8,654 bases of DNA from Pseudomonadota bacterium (lineage in GTDB: Bacteria; Pseudomonadota; Gammaproteobacteria; Halothiobacillales; Halothiobacillaceae). Below the pieces are notes generated by a model. It made no database searches and was not told the origin of the DNA. It saw nothing but the letters and a program-made list of their open reading frames with translations. Below, piece after piece: positions 1 to 6,856 of this stretch (its first letter is position 1; every line of letters begins with the position of its first letter). Location of the stretch: contig JAJYPA010000338.1 in assembly GCA_021795795.1 (NCBI GenBank), forward strand, positions 1 to 8,654, in the 5' to 3' direction. Made by a program: the position numbers and the translations under genes.

Positions 1-116
1 TAGAACCTTGGCGGCATTTATGGAGAATGAAATAATGTCTATTCCATCCGCATATAAAGGCTTTTAGCGTGCTCCATATCCATTTTAATTGCCGATCAAT
101 CACTTATGGCAGTAGA

Positions 117-131
117 GCAGCGGAAGCGGAC
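117..131 (+). repeat. 15-base direct repeat, upstream copy
   Basis: The 15 bases gcagcggaagcggac occur identically at 4223-4237, on the other side of the large gene. The bases on either side of the two copies do not match. This block lies 5' of the longer repeat (151-204), whereas downstream of the gene the order is reversed. The two blocks are therefore not a simple copied unit and may be parts of a dispersed intergenic repeat. Confidence 0.45.
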
Positions 132-150
132 CTTTCCTCGCAGCTTGGCG

Positions 151-204
151 AGGCGTAACATCGATCCGAAAGCTGACCTTCTGGTGATGGCACAACGAAC
201 TGCC
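151..204 (+). repeat. Imperfect 54-base direct repeat, upstream copy
   Basis: Aligned without gaps to 3923-3976, 39 of 54 bases are identical. The best-conserved core is ttctggtgat, followed after a variable stretch by gaact. The copies lie about 190 bases before the start and about 45 bases after the stop of the large PLD-like gene, so they bracket it. They may be remnants of a dispersed repeat or of a decayed gene. On the minus strand both copies read a similar short peptide around Ile-Thr-Arg. Confidence 0.4.
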
Positions 205-394
205 GTATTTTGACCACTGCCGCCAAGTCGTGCATATCCGACGCAACGTCAGCAATATGTCCTTATGCTGATCTTCGCCTTATCGGGTTACTGTCCGTTG
301 GATTCCTGCGTGATTACAGTCACAATCGAGCAAAAGCGGGATTATTCAATCATCTCTGTCAGACAAAGCAGGAAGAATACAGAAAGGTTCGCAT

Positions 395-3300
395 ATGGAT
401 TCTATGGTTCCTGTACTAGATGACCTGCTCAACGACGTTCGGCTAGCCCGACTGTTCTCAGAAGACGCTCGTCACTGCGCGCTGCAGCTGTGGATTTTGC
501 AGATCAAGTCCGATAATTCGATCGAAAATCGCGTTGTCTACGGCCGTCTGCTCCCCTACAACTTTTCCAACGAACGATGGTCCGCTACTGATGACGATAA
601 CTTTTCATCGTTCGGCTCACATCTGGCGCAGATCATCCGATTGAGCCTGTATGTCAAAAGTACCCATTGCGCAGCCTTATTGCGAGGGTTGAGCGCCGGC
701 AGGACTGTTGCGGAGATTAGCCAAGATCTGAACCTCGGCCTTTCAGGCAGGTTGAAGAGAAGATTTGGTACAACGGCGCTTGCCGCCGATAATTTGGCTT
801 ACCGCCCCGTGGTCTACCTACTCAACCGTGACGCGGTTAACCTGCTTTCGCCCTCCAGCCCGCATGGCGGGGCAGGAGCATTCAGCGCCTCAATCACTCA
901 GACTGGCAAAATGGCACTGTTCCGCGTGGGTCAGGACTACGACGTCGACCTGACCGCATTTATGATCAAACACCTTAACGCGGATACGGGCTTGGACTTC
1001 GGTGGTATCGATGCCACCAGGTTTGGCGATCTAGAGCTACTCGTCTTTCCAGCGTTGGATGACCAGGAGAGGGCTTTACTCAGCGTGAACTGGACTGACG
1101 TCCCCAGTAACCTAGTTGCCCGGTTCGACCCAATACAGGTACCACACTTTGATCGCTTCCAGTTCTGTCTGAGGATCGTGAATGGCGGCCAAATTATCCA
1201 CTCGGCCATTGCCACAGCAGAGCGCAATGCTGAAGACGTATTCGAGTGCAGGTTCGAAATCAGCGATCAACATCGCTCCAGGACGGACAGTACCGAACTG
1301 GAGATCTTCGGCTTCCAAGGCGATCATACCCGTGAGGGTACGCTCTGTTGCCGGTGGCGGATCGGGTACATTCGGGAGATCCATCTTCAGGGTCATGTGA
1401 TCAGCCACGGAGCCAGTCCGGTCAAATTTGACTGGCTCGAAAAAGCTACTCGGCCGTCCGTTTCGGCGCGAGTAAAAGCAGCCCTAACGATCAATAGTGG
1501 CAATCATGGTTTTACCAACCATATCGGTACGCGAGAGGCAGACCCTTGGGTCCCAGCGAACCGCGAACTCGTTTCCCTTTTTGCGCGGATCCATCCTCCG
1601 AAGTCAGAGGGGCGGTTCTTTTTGCGGTGGAGCCAGGGCGATGGCGAGGGACGGTTGCAATTCGTGGAGTGGTTCAGGGAGCTAATGGCGAAGTACCAGC
1701 AACATCAAATAGTCATTTTCGATCCTTATTTTGAGGACGCTGGTTTGGGTTTGTTGTTGCTTTGTGCGGCACCAAAGGCCAATTACATCGTCTTCACGTC
1801 CCTACCCAAGCCAAAGGATGATAAGCGCGCACCAGGCTGGAGCAACTTTCTGGTAACAAGTTGCGATTACATCCGCGACATTACACGACGCATCAAGCTG
1901 CACAGCTACGGTCTTAGGAAAGGCTTCCTGCATGATCGCAACATCCCTCTATCCGCGCCATCCAAGGAAGGTGTTGCCACGTCGGTCGAGTCCGATAACC
2001 CCACTTTGAGCCGGATTAACAACCTAGTAGCGAGCTGTGAGCACAACCGCGATCCACTGAAGCGCATCAATCTGCGCATCTACGGATTGAAGGAAGGCCG
2101 ACTGCATGATCGCTATATTCTGATCATGGGACCGGACAGACTACCAGTCGCAGGTTTTAACCTGTCTAACTCGTTTCAAAAAGCCGCCGAAAACTATCCT
2201 CTGCTGGTCACCCCGATCCCTGCGGATATCTTACTCGAGGTTGAGCAATACAAGTCCGGGCTGGTGCGGGAGGCAAAGGCCGCGCAGCCCGAAGGGGCGA
2301 CCGAGAATACCGCCATGCGGCTTCTCTTCGATTCCACGGCATCGCCAATGAAGCCGCGACGCTACGAGCCGCTACGCTTCCTCGAAAAAGCCCAGACAGG
2401 CGATGTGCTGAGTGTATGGACCGGCGAGCCGTCATTAAAAGGCTTGAGCGGCGATCAGTTAAATGAGCGGATGGCGGCGCTGGGCCTGTACAAGGATGGC
2501 TCACTTACGCTGCCAGAGCAGCCAGGTCTGCAAAACTGCCTCGATTCGCAGGTCGGCAATTTTACGGACTTCGCTGCTACCTGGGAGGTGATCGGCGAGG
2601 TGCTCGCACACTCATGTTTTGGGGACAACCGCTTTCGTGAACTCGAATTCGAGCGTGATTTTCTGGAATTCCTGGCACGTTACATTAATGGCTCTTTCAA
2701 GCGCGAGCATGATGAGGGGGGCAATGAACTGGCCGTGATGGATACACGGCTCTTTCAGGAACCAGTAGAAGCGCTACTAGATAGTCCACGCTACCCGGAT
2801 TATTTGTTTTATCCGACAAAATATGCAGCTCTGAATTGGCCAGAGTACTTCGCCATTAAGTTTTTGTGGTGGTACGCCCCAGATATTCTGCTGACGATTA
2901 CCGAGGCCCAGTCGTCCCGTGTGCCAATAGAGCCTCAGGCCCAGGACGTGATGCGGCTATCCCTTTTGAGCCAGATCGTCAGTGAGATTTCGCTGTCGGT
3001 GCAGTTCGACATCAGCGAGGGACAGCGGGACCGGCTCGTTAGTAGCGGCAATGGTCTGCTGCAATGGTTGGGACTGCACGCGATTGAGCGGCAGTTGGAA
3101 AAGTCAGGAGGACTCACCACAGTGCGGCAGTTGGTGGCCGCCTTTTCCTATCCGGAGCAGGTGCGGACCCTAGGTTGGATGATACATCGCGCGGCAGGGA
3201 ATCCGAAGAAGGCCGAGATCTACAAAGGCCTGGTCGCGGCGCTACGCGATGCACTCCCAGCAACAATCTCCTCGGACGAACTGAGGCGTCTGGTCAACTC

Positions 3301-3877
3301 CATGCGCGGGCATATGCGGCAATTGGCTTGGGTAGAGCCGTGGTTATTCCAGGACGTGATCTTTCCTTTGTTGCAAAACGATCGGGCTAAGTTCGATGAT
3401 GCCTGCGAGATCTGGGTGCAGGAGCTGGCAGAAATGCTGGAGAAGGAACAGCCGCGGCTGTTTAACTTGGTGCGCGAGGGCCAAACGACCAACATCACCG
3501 CACTCCTCTTCGCGTGTAGTAGCTCCGAGCGGCAGCAGACCAGTCTGAAGTCGATGCTGGCGATCTTGAAGCGGCAGAGGCGGATCGTGCAACAACCCCT
3601 CGCCAGCACCTCTGACTGGACAAGATGGGACAGTGCCCTCACAGTCTCGCTTTGGATGCTGGCCTTCAGCAGATGGTGCGAATACTACATGCGCCAGGGT
3701 GGTATGGCCAACCGCGAGTTGGAGCAGTTGTCACATGGCGCCCGCGCACTTGCGATGGTTAGACCAATGATCGAATGGCGCTCGAAGCGCGTCGGCAGGC
3801 AGGGCGAACTCGCCGCTTTCCTCGACCAGATAGAAGAACTCCTAGCCTCAAGCGATGAGCGGAGATGTACACTTTAA
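395..3877 (+). CDS. Large phospholipase D-like protein, probable VPA1262-type accessory/defence protein
   Basis: This 1160-residue protein appears soluble, with no signal peptide or membrane segment visible. The N-terminal part (about 1-350) is a distinctive domain with CALQLWILQI at 28-37 and a Gly/Ala-Phe-Ser-Ala stretch from 158. I associate it, from memory, with the VPA1262-type family. The centre (about 435-610) is PLD-like: strand IVIFDPY with D443-P444-Y445, H571-D572-R573 in the HKD-motif position with Arg for Lys, then GFNLSNS (587-593) and ENYPLL (599-604). Only this one HKD-like site looks complete, so activity would need dimerisation or may be lost. Residues 640-1160 look mainly helical. 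A second, damaged copy of the active-site segment lies at 486-517. The ATG at 395 follows aaagg at 383-387 with 7 bases between; the next ATG (404) has no better site. It may act as a stand-alone nuclease-like defence factor, which is inference. No operon partner exists on the plus strand. Confidence 0.8.
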   Translation: MDSMVPVLDDLLNDVRLARLFSEDARHCALQLWILQIKSDNSIENRVVYGRLLPYNFSNERWSATDDDNFSSFGSHLAQIIRLSLYVKSTHCAALLRGLSAGRTVAEISQDLNLGLSGRLKRRFGTTALAADNLAYRPVVYLLNRDAVNLLSPSSPHGGAGAFSASITQTGKMALFRVGQDYDVDLTAFMIKHLNADTGLDFGGIDATRFGDLELLVFPALDDQERALLSVNWTDVPSNLVARFDPIQVPHFDRFQFCLRIVNGGQIIHSAIATAERNAEDVFECRFEISDQHRSRTDSTELEIFGFQGDHTREGTLCCRWRIGYIREIHLQGHVISHGASPVKFDWLEKATRPSVSARVKAALTINSGNHGFTNHIGTREADPWVPANRELVSLFARIHPPKSEGRFFLRWSQGDGEGRLQFVEWFRELMAKYQQHQIVIFDPYFEDAGLGLLLLCAAPKANYIVFTSLPKPKDDKRAPGWSNFLVTSCDYIRDITRRIKLHSYGLRKGFLHDRNIPLSAPSKEGVATSVESDNPTLSRINNLVASCEHNRDPLKRINLRIYGLKEGRLHDRYILIMGPDRLPVAGFNLSNSFQKAAENYPLLVTPIPADILLEVEQYKSGLVREAKAAQPEGATENTAMRLLFDSTASPMKPRRYEPLRFLEKAQTGDVLSVWTGEPSLKGLSGDQLNERMAALGLYKDGSLTLPEQPGLQNCLDSQVGNFTDFAATWEVIGEVLAHSCFGDNRFRELEFERDFLEFLARYINGSFKREHDEGGNELAVMDTRLFQEPVEALLDSPRYPDYLFYPTKYAALNWPEYFAIKFLWWYAPDILLTITEAQSSRVPIEPQAQDVMRLSLLSQIVSEISLSVQFDISEGQRDRLVSSGNGLLQWLGLHAIERQLEKSGGLTTVRQLVAAFSYPEQVRTLGWMIHRAAGNPKKAEIYKGLVAALRDALPATISSDELRRLVNSMRGHMRQLAWVEPWLFQDVIFPLLQNDRAKFDDACEIWVQELAEMLEKEQPRLFNLVREGQTTNITALLFACSSSERQQTSLKSMLAILKRQRRIVQQPLASTSDWTRWDSALTVSLWMLAFSRWCEYYMRQGGMANRELEQLSHGARALAMVRPMIEWRSKRVGRQGELAAFLDQIEELLASSDERRCTL
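1850..2119 (+). repeat. Internal tandem duplication within the PLD-like domain
   Basis: Codons 486-517 (1850-1945) and 544-575 (2024-2119) encode matching 32-residue segments, 18 of 32 residues and 64 of 96 bases identical, offset by 174 bases. Both run from a Leu-Val-x-Ser-Cys strand through a basic stretch to Y-G-L-x-x-G-x-L-H-D-R. Weaker similarity continues on both sides (V-x-T-S near 466 and 527), which suggests a unit of about 58-61 codons in tandem. The downstream copy continues into an intact PLD motif. In the upstream copy the hydrophobic strand after H-D-R is replaced by N-I-P-L-S and the GFNLSNS element is missing, so it is probably not catalytic. The divergence shows that the event is not recent. 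Confidence 0.8.
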
Positions 3878-4083
3878 TAGCCAGATTGGCAGCGTGAGCG
3901 GTGATTCCCACCCAGATTGGGGACGAGTAGCACCGACTCGACAGCTAACGTTCTGGTGATGCCTTTATGAACTACCGGAGTTCGCTTAAATCGGACGTCG
4001 CGCTTGAGCATCGTGAAGATCTTGCGCTGGCCAATTTGCCTGGCGACGATGCCAGCGTTAAGCTTCCCAAGGTCTAAACTCAT
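3874..4083 (-). CDS. Doubtful short ORF, 69 residues
   Basis: A 69-codon frame begins with ATG at 4083, six bases after a near-perfect Shine-Dalgarno aaggag, the only reason to list it. It overlaps the last bases of the convergent large gene by 4 bases. The product is basic (several Lys/Arg) and matches no family I know. Part of it lies over the downstream copy of the 54-base repeat, and the corresponding minus-strand reading of the upstream repeat gives a vaguely similar peptide around Ile-Thr-Arg. It could be a small gene, the 5' remnant of a decayed gene, or chance. Confidence 0.2.
   Translation of the reverse strand: MSLDLGKLNAGIVARQIGQRKIFTMLKRDVRFKRTPVVHKGITRTLAVESVLLVPNLGGNHRSRCQSGY
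3923..3976 (+). repeat. Imperfect 54-base direct repeat, downstream copy
   Basis: This is the partner of 151-204 (39 of 54 bases identical, no gaps), in the same orientation, starting about 45 bases after the stop codon of the large gene. Similarity fades on both sides. It is too diverged to be a fresh target-site duplication or an active attachment-site pair. Confidence 0.4.
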
Positions 4084-4222
4084 TCAATGCTCCTTAGTGC
4101 ATGGACCGGTGAACAGACTCTGGCAGGAGGGACCGTCGCACCCTCTTGTACCCCCAGCGCCGACTCAAAAGCAATGTCTGCTTACAGTCTGCCGCCGACC
4201 ATCAGGGCTCAACGGCGACAGG

Positions 4223-4237
4223 GCAGCGGAAGCGGAC
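4223..4237 (+). repeat. 15-base direct repeat, downstream copy
   Basis: Identical to 117-131. It also forms the right arm of the weak inverted pair with gtctgctt at 4176-4183. A shorter match (ggaagcggac) occurs inside the minus-strand coding sequence near 8160-8169 and may be coincidence. Confidence 0.45.
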
Positions 4238-4332
4238 GCTCGGTGGCGGAGGATTCGGTGCCAAGAAGATTTTGGTATGCTTTTGCTATTTTAACGCCCC
4301 AGACACCCTAATACTCGACCATAAGGAACACC

Positions 4333-4872
4333 CTAACCAGTTGGGACTGGGCCGGACGACTCGATCATTTCCACCTCATCTATTCGTTTGAACGGCTGGA
4401 ATGTTCCATACTCTTTATTGTAATGCCACTCGTATTTTACCACCCTATCGCCCCAGCTATATCCAATCACCATAAAATGTGTACCATCCCACAATCCAAC
4501 ATTGGAATTTCTTCCTCGGCCAATATACCAACAACCAATAACCAAATCATGGAGGTTGATTTGGGTATAACTGCTCTTATTATTTTCTGAGTCTAGAATC
4601 TCTATAGATCGACCGTAATGAGCTTCCCAACCAGTCGAGCCTGGACCGAACGGTTCAACCATCTTTCCTTCATTAATCTTTTTGAGCGGCCGGAATGTGC
4701 CGTCTTTATCATCGCAATGATATTCGGATTTTATATCTTGAAAATCAAAGTTTATCCCTATTATCAAAAATTGGCGCCCGCCCCAAAAACCAACATTTCC
4801 ATATCTTCCGCGACCAATGTACCAGGAACGAACAACAAGATCTGTCTTGCTAATGGCGGTATGGCTGGACAC
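4333..4872 (-). CDS. Two-module Trp/Gly-rich repeat protein, function unknown
   Basis: This 179-residue protein consists almost entirely of two copies of a 67-residue module (11-77 and 109-175) joined by a linker of about 31 residues. The modules align without gaps with 32 of 67 residues identical. Shared signatures are WYIGRGR, N-V-G-x-W-x-G, a short hydrophobic strand ending I-G, K-x-E-x-H, and GTFxPxKxIxE. The pattern of short strands and glycines suggests a beta-rich fold, perhaps a ligand-binding or lectin-like module; that is inference. No signal peptide, membrane segment or catalytic motif is visible. GTG at 4872 is chosen as start: an in-frame stop lies just upstream and aaggg (4880-4884) sits 7 bases before it. 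The gene is more A+T-rich than the large gene. It is 152 bases beyond the four-gene run and appears to have its own promoter. I do not recognise the family. Confidence 0.75.
   Translation of the reverse strand: MSSHTAISKTDLVVRSWYIGRGRYGNVGFWGGRQFLIIGINFDFQDIKSEYHCDDKDGTFRPLKKINEGKMVEPFGPGSTGWEAHYGRSIEILDSENNKSSYTQINLHDLVIGCWYIGRGRNSNVGLWDGTHFMVIGYSWGDRVVKYEWHYNKEYGTFQPFKRIDEVEMIESSGPVPTG
4348..4842 (-). repeat. Duplicated 201-base coding module
   Basis: Codons 11-77 (4842-4642) and 109-175 (4548-4348) of the two-module protein form an in-frame duplication offset by exactly 294 bases. The encoded copies are 48% identical with no gap, so length has been held while sequence drifted. This indicates an old duplication kept by selection on fold. 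Confidence 0.75.
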
Positions 4873-4879
4873 GAGTTAT

Positions 4880-4884
4880 CCCTT
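4880..4884 (-). promoter_or_regulatory. Shine-Dalgarno site setting the GTG start at 4872
   Basis: The minus strand reads aaggg followed by 7 bases and GTG. With the in-frame TAA directly before the GTG, this fixes the start of the two-module protein gene. Confidence 0.65.
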
Positions 4885-4911
4885 AGGTAGATAAGTTTAA
4901 AACTTGCAGAT

Positions 4912-4939
4912 ATAATAGGACGCCGAGTTAGTATTGCAA
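4912..4939 (-). promoter_or_regulatory. Probable sigma70-type promoter for the two-module protein gene
   Basis: Reading the minus strand, TTGCAA (4939-4934) lies 16 bases before TATTAT (4917-4912), matching 4 of 6 and 5 of 6 consensus bases. Transcription would start near 4905, giving a leader of about 30 bases that contains the aaggg ribosome site. It lies in the 152-base gap after the four-gene run, so the two-module gene can be expressed independently. Confidence 0.5.
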
Positions 4940-5024
4940 CCCTCTCTCTTTGCCTCAATTGGCTATTTTTATAGTTTCGGTTGTGCCTGTGTAAATTTTC
5001 TCTTAGCGTGCTTGATCGGTTCCT

Positions 5025-5894
5025 TCACAAGGAAACAATGCTAGAGAAAGTCTCATCCCTAATCAAGGAAAATTTCCAGCCTGCAATAGCGCACAGGTCA
5101 GAAAGAGCAAGCCAGTGATGATCATAGAGATCATGAAAGAACCAGCAATGATTGACCTTGGCCCACTCACCGTTTGTATGCTGCCGGATACCGTTGAAAT
5201 CGCCAGAGGGATCTTCTGCCATCAGCATGTCAGCGCGAACTACAAGGTTCTTCCACGTTCCCGGTAGAAACCGGTAAACAAGATCTATCCTGCACCATTC
5301 TGGCCAATCGTGCATTTCAACATCGAGATTTTCCCTCTCATATCTTTCCAGTCCATCCATTTCATCCCGAAGCCAGAGATCGTTTCGCCTGAGTTCAGAG
5401 TTGATCCATATCAGCTTATCTGAACAGGCGGAGTAAACCTCCCAAGATTGCGTTTTGAGAACATCTGGTGGAATGCTGATCATACCTAAAGGGACTAACA
5501 CCTCGTCATATTCAAATCGTACCTGAAGCTTTATCCATATCTCTACTGAACGCACCATATATGGACAAATTGTCGATAGGGTAGCGACGATTTCTTGCGA
5601 TCTCTTCACCTGCCTTGCGATTCGTTCGAGCCTGCCATCGATTTCTTTGCGATCAAACCGTATCAGTTCTTCGATATCTATCGGTTGTAGCTCGTCATGG
5701 TAAAACGGTTGATAGAGATCCGCTTCAGAATCGTTTGGTAGGTTAAAATATGATTCGACAAAGAACCGTATATCACCGCCAAGAAGTGGATCATCAGCAT
5801 CCTTCATGCGGAGTGCAAATAGATCGCGCCAGCCCTTTACCAACGTCTTAATATTCCGATAAATATCAGATAAATCTAATGTGTCAAGCGTCAT
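5025..5894 (-). CDS. Unassigned 289-residue soluble protein, last gene of the four-gene run
   Basis: I do not recognise this family. The protein looks cytoplasmic and is acidic overall, with a helical N-terminal half containing runs of charged residues. The C-terminal half is rich in Trp and His, with an E-W-C-R-I-D stretch and a striking HCWFFHDLYDHH segment (249-260) followed by a short hydrophobic tail. The His/Asp cluster could bind metal, but no established motif is matched. ATG at 5894 has GGAGAG at 5910-5905, 10 bases upstream. It follows the previous gene by 24 bases, so it is probably co-transcribed with it. Size, acidity and company resemble orphan immunity genes of polymorphic toxin systems; that is inference only. 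Confidence 0.75.
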   Translation of the reverse strand: MTLDTLDLSDIYRNIKTLVKGWRDLFALRMKDADDPLLGGDIRFFVESYFNLPNDSEADLYQPFYHDELQPIDIEELIRFDRKEIDGRLERIARQVKRSQEIVATLSTICPYMVRSVEIWIKLQVRFEYDEVLVPLGMISIPPDVLKTQSWEVYSACSDKLIWINSELRRNDLWLRDEMDGLERYERENLDVEMHDWPEWCRIDLVYRFLPGTWKNLVVRADMLMAEDPSGDFNGIRQHTNGEWAKVNHCWFFHDLYDHHWLALSDLCAIAGWKFSLIRDETFSSIVSL

Positions 5895-5918
5895 TCTAAG
5901 TGGTCTCTCCAGGGATCC

Positions 5919-6317
5919 TTATTGTTTTACCGGAACAATCTCTGAGTCTCCCGCATGCTGGTCGCAGGCGACGAAGTACCATCGACGCTTGGTACGCCGG
6001 AGCACCCCGTAGGAACCGCAAGTCTCGCAGGTATGCTGGCAGGCAGTAACAGCGGCATCCAGGATTAGTTCGACAGGTGCATCCTGCTCGCTCATATAGA
6101 CCACCAGTCCACCAAACTTGGACTTGACCTGACGAATCCTGGGAAACGTATCAGGATCTTCGGACCTTCGGTCATACAGATCCCTGCACATTCCCTCTAT
6201 GATCGAATACCAACCATCCTGAACCTCGATTCCCCACTCTCTGATCGGTGCATCGTCAGAATCGTCGAACAGTCCTGAATATTTGCTGAACAGGTGTTCC
6301 TGGTTTTGCTGGTTCAT
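5919..6317 (-). CDS. Small protein with DGWYxII and KFGGL motifs and a zinc-ribbon-like C terminus
   Basis: This 132-residue protein has two features I associate with a widespread uncharacterised family found in phages and accessory regions: DGWYSII (34-40) and QVKSKFGGLVVYM (63-75). It ends with a CETC pair (C97, C100) and C118-D-Q-H121. The C-x2-C, 17-residue gap and C-x2-H arrangement suggests one structural zinc site. No enzymatic residues are evident. The ATG at 6317 has only a weak ribosome site (purine-rich agcgggcaggg directly before it), so it may depend on translation of the gene 24 bases upstream. It is the third gene of the compact run. Possible roles are an immunity protein or a small regulator; neither is shown by the sequence. 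Confidence 0.75.
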   Translation of the reverse strand: MNQQNQEHLFSKYSGLFDDSDDAPIREWGIEVQDGWYSIIEGMCRDLYDRRSEDPDTFPRIRQVKSKFGGLVVYMSEQDAPVELILDAAVTACQHTCETCGSYGVLRRTKRRWYFVACDQHAGDSEIVPVKQ

Positions 6318-6341
6318 ACCCTGCCCGCTAACGAGATGACA

Positions 6342-6818
6342 TCATTCATTTGAAGCCATCGGTTCATCGTCTTTCCATGGAATCCCACACAGGGTTTCCT
6401 TTACGTTTCTCGCGTAACCCCTTCCGGCATGCATGAGGCAGGTGTCAATTATTGCTGCCTCGATTTGCGATTGAATCCGATCCGGTGATATTGTCCCGAG
6501 ACCACACATTATATCCTGGATGATGCGGGGCATGACACTGATCCATCTGTCGTCGGTTATCTCCGGAAAAATGTTCCTGCCAGCCTCAATGGTCTCCTTG
6601 ACACACAGATCAAGCAGGCTGGCCAGGGTTAGGCTTATGCGCAGGTCGTGCCATTCAGATTCGGGGTTGATTACCCGATAGGACATGACTACGACATCGT
6701 CTTTCCTTAGGTAGTGGCGGACTTGACATTCCATTCGATCTGTTAGGGCGCGGATACGGGTTATTTTCTCATTCCAGCATTCAAACGTCTCTTTGTCCCA
6801 CCCTGAATTGTCCGTCAT
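6342..6818 (-). CDS. Unassigned 158-residue protein
   Basis: I do not recognise this protein. It appears soluble and mostly helical: an acidic N-terminus, a short strand region VVVMSYRV, then long helices with hydrophobic stretches (SLTLASLLDLC and IIQDIMCGLG), ending in a polar tail. It contains several cysteines without a metal-site pattern. The start is taken as ATG 6818 because gggag (6831-6827) lies 8 bases before it. The in-frame GTG at 6836 would add six residues but overlaps the ribosome site region and lacks its own. It begins 38 bases after the 81-residue gene and ends 24 bases before the zinc-ribbon-like gene, consistent with one transcript. Confidence 0.7.
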   Translation of the reverse strand: MTDNSGWDKETFECWNEKITRIRALTDRMECQVRHYLRKDDVVVMSYRVINPESEWHDLRISLTLASLLDLCVKETIEAGRNIFPEITDDRWISVMPRIIQDIMCGLGTISPDRIQSQIEAAIIDTCLMHAGRGYARNVKETLCGIPWKDDEPMASNE

Positions 6819-6826
6819 GTCAATAT

Positions 6827-6831
6827 CTCCC
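6827..6831 (-). promoter_or_regulatory. Shine-Dalgarno site favouring the ATG start at 6818
   Basis: The minus strand reads gggag, then 8 bases, then ATG. The position falls inside the alternative GTG-initiated reading, so it argues for the shorter 158-residue product. Confidence 0.55.
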
Positions 6832-6856
6832 GCCACTCACCCGGATAGGGCGAGCG

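Larger units (their letters stand above)
1..394. other. Region without a confirmed gene, upstream of the large PLD-like gene
   Basis: No complete gene is supported here. A plus-strand frame open from the window edge reads about 21 codons and stops at 65-67. It could be the 3' end of a neighbour but is too short to judge. A 69-codon frame at 210-419 runs into the start of the next gene, has no recognisable content and is probably chance. The stretch holds two short blocks that recur downstream of the large gene: 117-131 (exact match to 4223-4237) and 151-204 (72% match to 3923-3976). The last 100 bases presumably hold the promoter of the gene at 395, but I could not pick a convincing -35/-10 pair. 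Confidence 0.5.
3878..4332. other. Intergenic region between convergent genes
   Basis: Apart from the doubtful ORF at 3874-4083, nothing here looks coding. It holds the second copies of the two flanking repeats (3923-3976 and 4223-4237) and a pair of nearly inverted octamers, gtctgctt at 4176-4183 and aagcggac at 4230-4237, with one mismatch. A 9-base direct repeat acaccctaa occurs at 4303-4311 and 4328-4336. No hairpin followed by a T-run was found that would serve as a clear terminator for either convergent gene. Confidence 0.5.

Noticed and set aside
3220..3642. A 140-codon minus-strand frame within the large gene
   Set aside because: It lies fully inside the well-supported PLD-like gene on the opposite strand, has no ribosome site of note, and its composition (many Ser, Arg and Cys) is typical of a shadow frame.
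4618..4890. A 90-codon plus-strand frame opposite the two-module protein
   Set aside because: The minus-strand gene has a strong internal protein-level repeat, a ribosome site and a promoter. The plus-strand frame is its shadow.
5020..5034. Hairpin ttcctt-cac-aaggaa at the end of the 289-residue gene
   Set aside because: The stem is only 6 base pairs, overlaps the stop codon and is not followed by a T-run in the minus-strand direction, so it does not qualify as a terminator.
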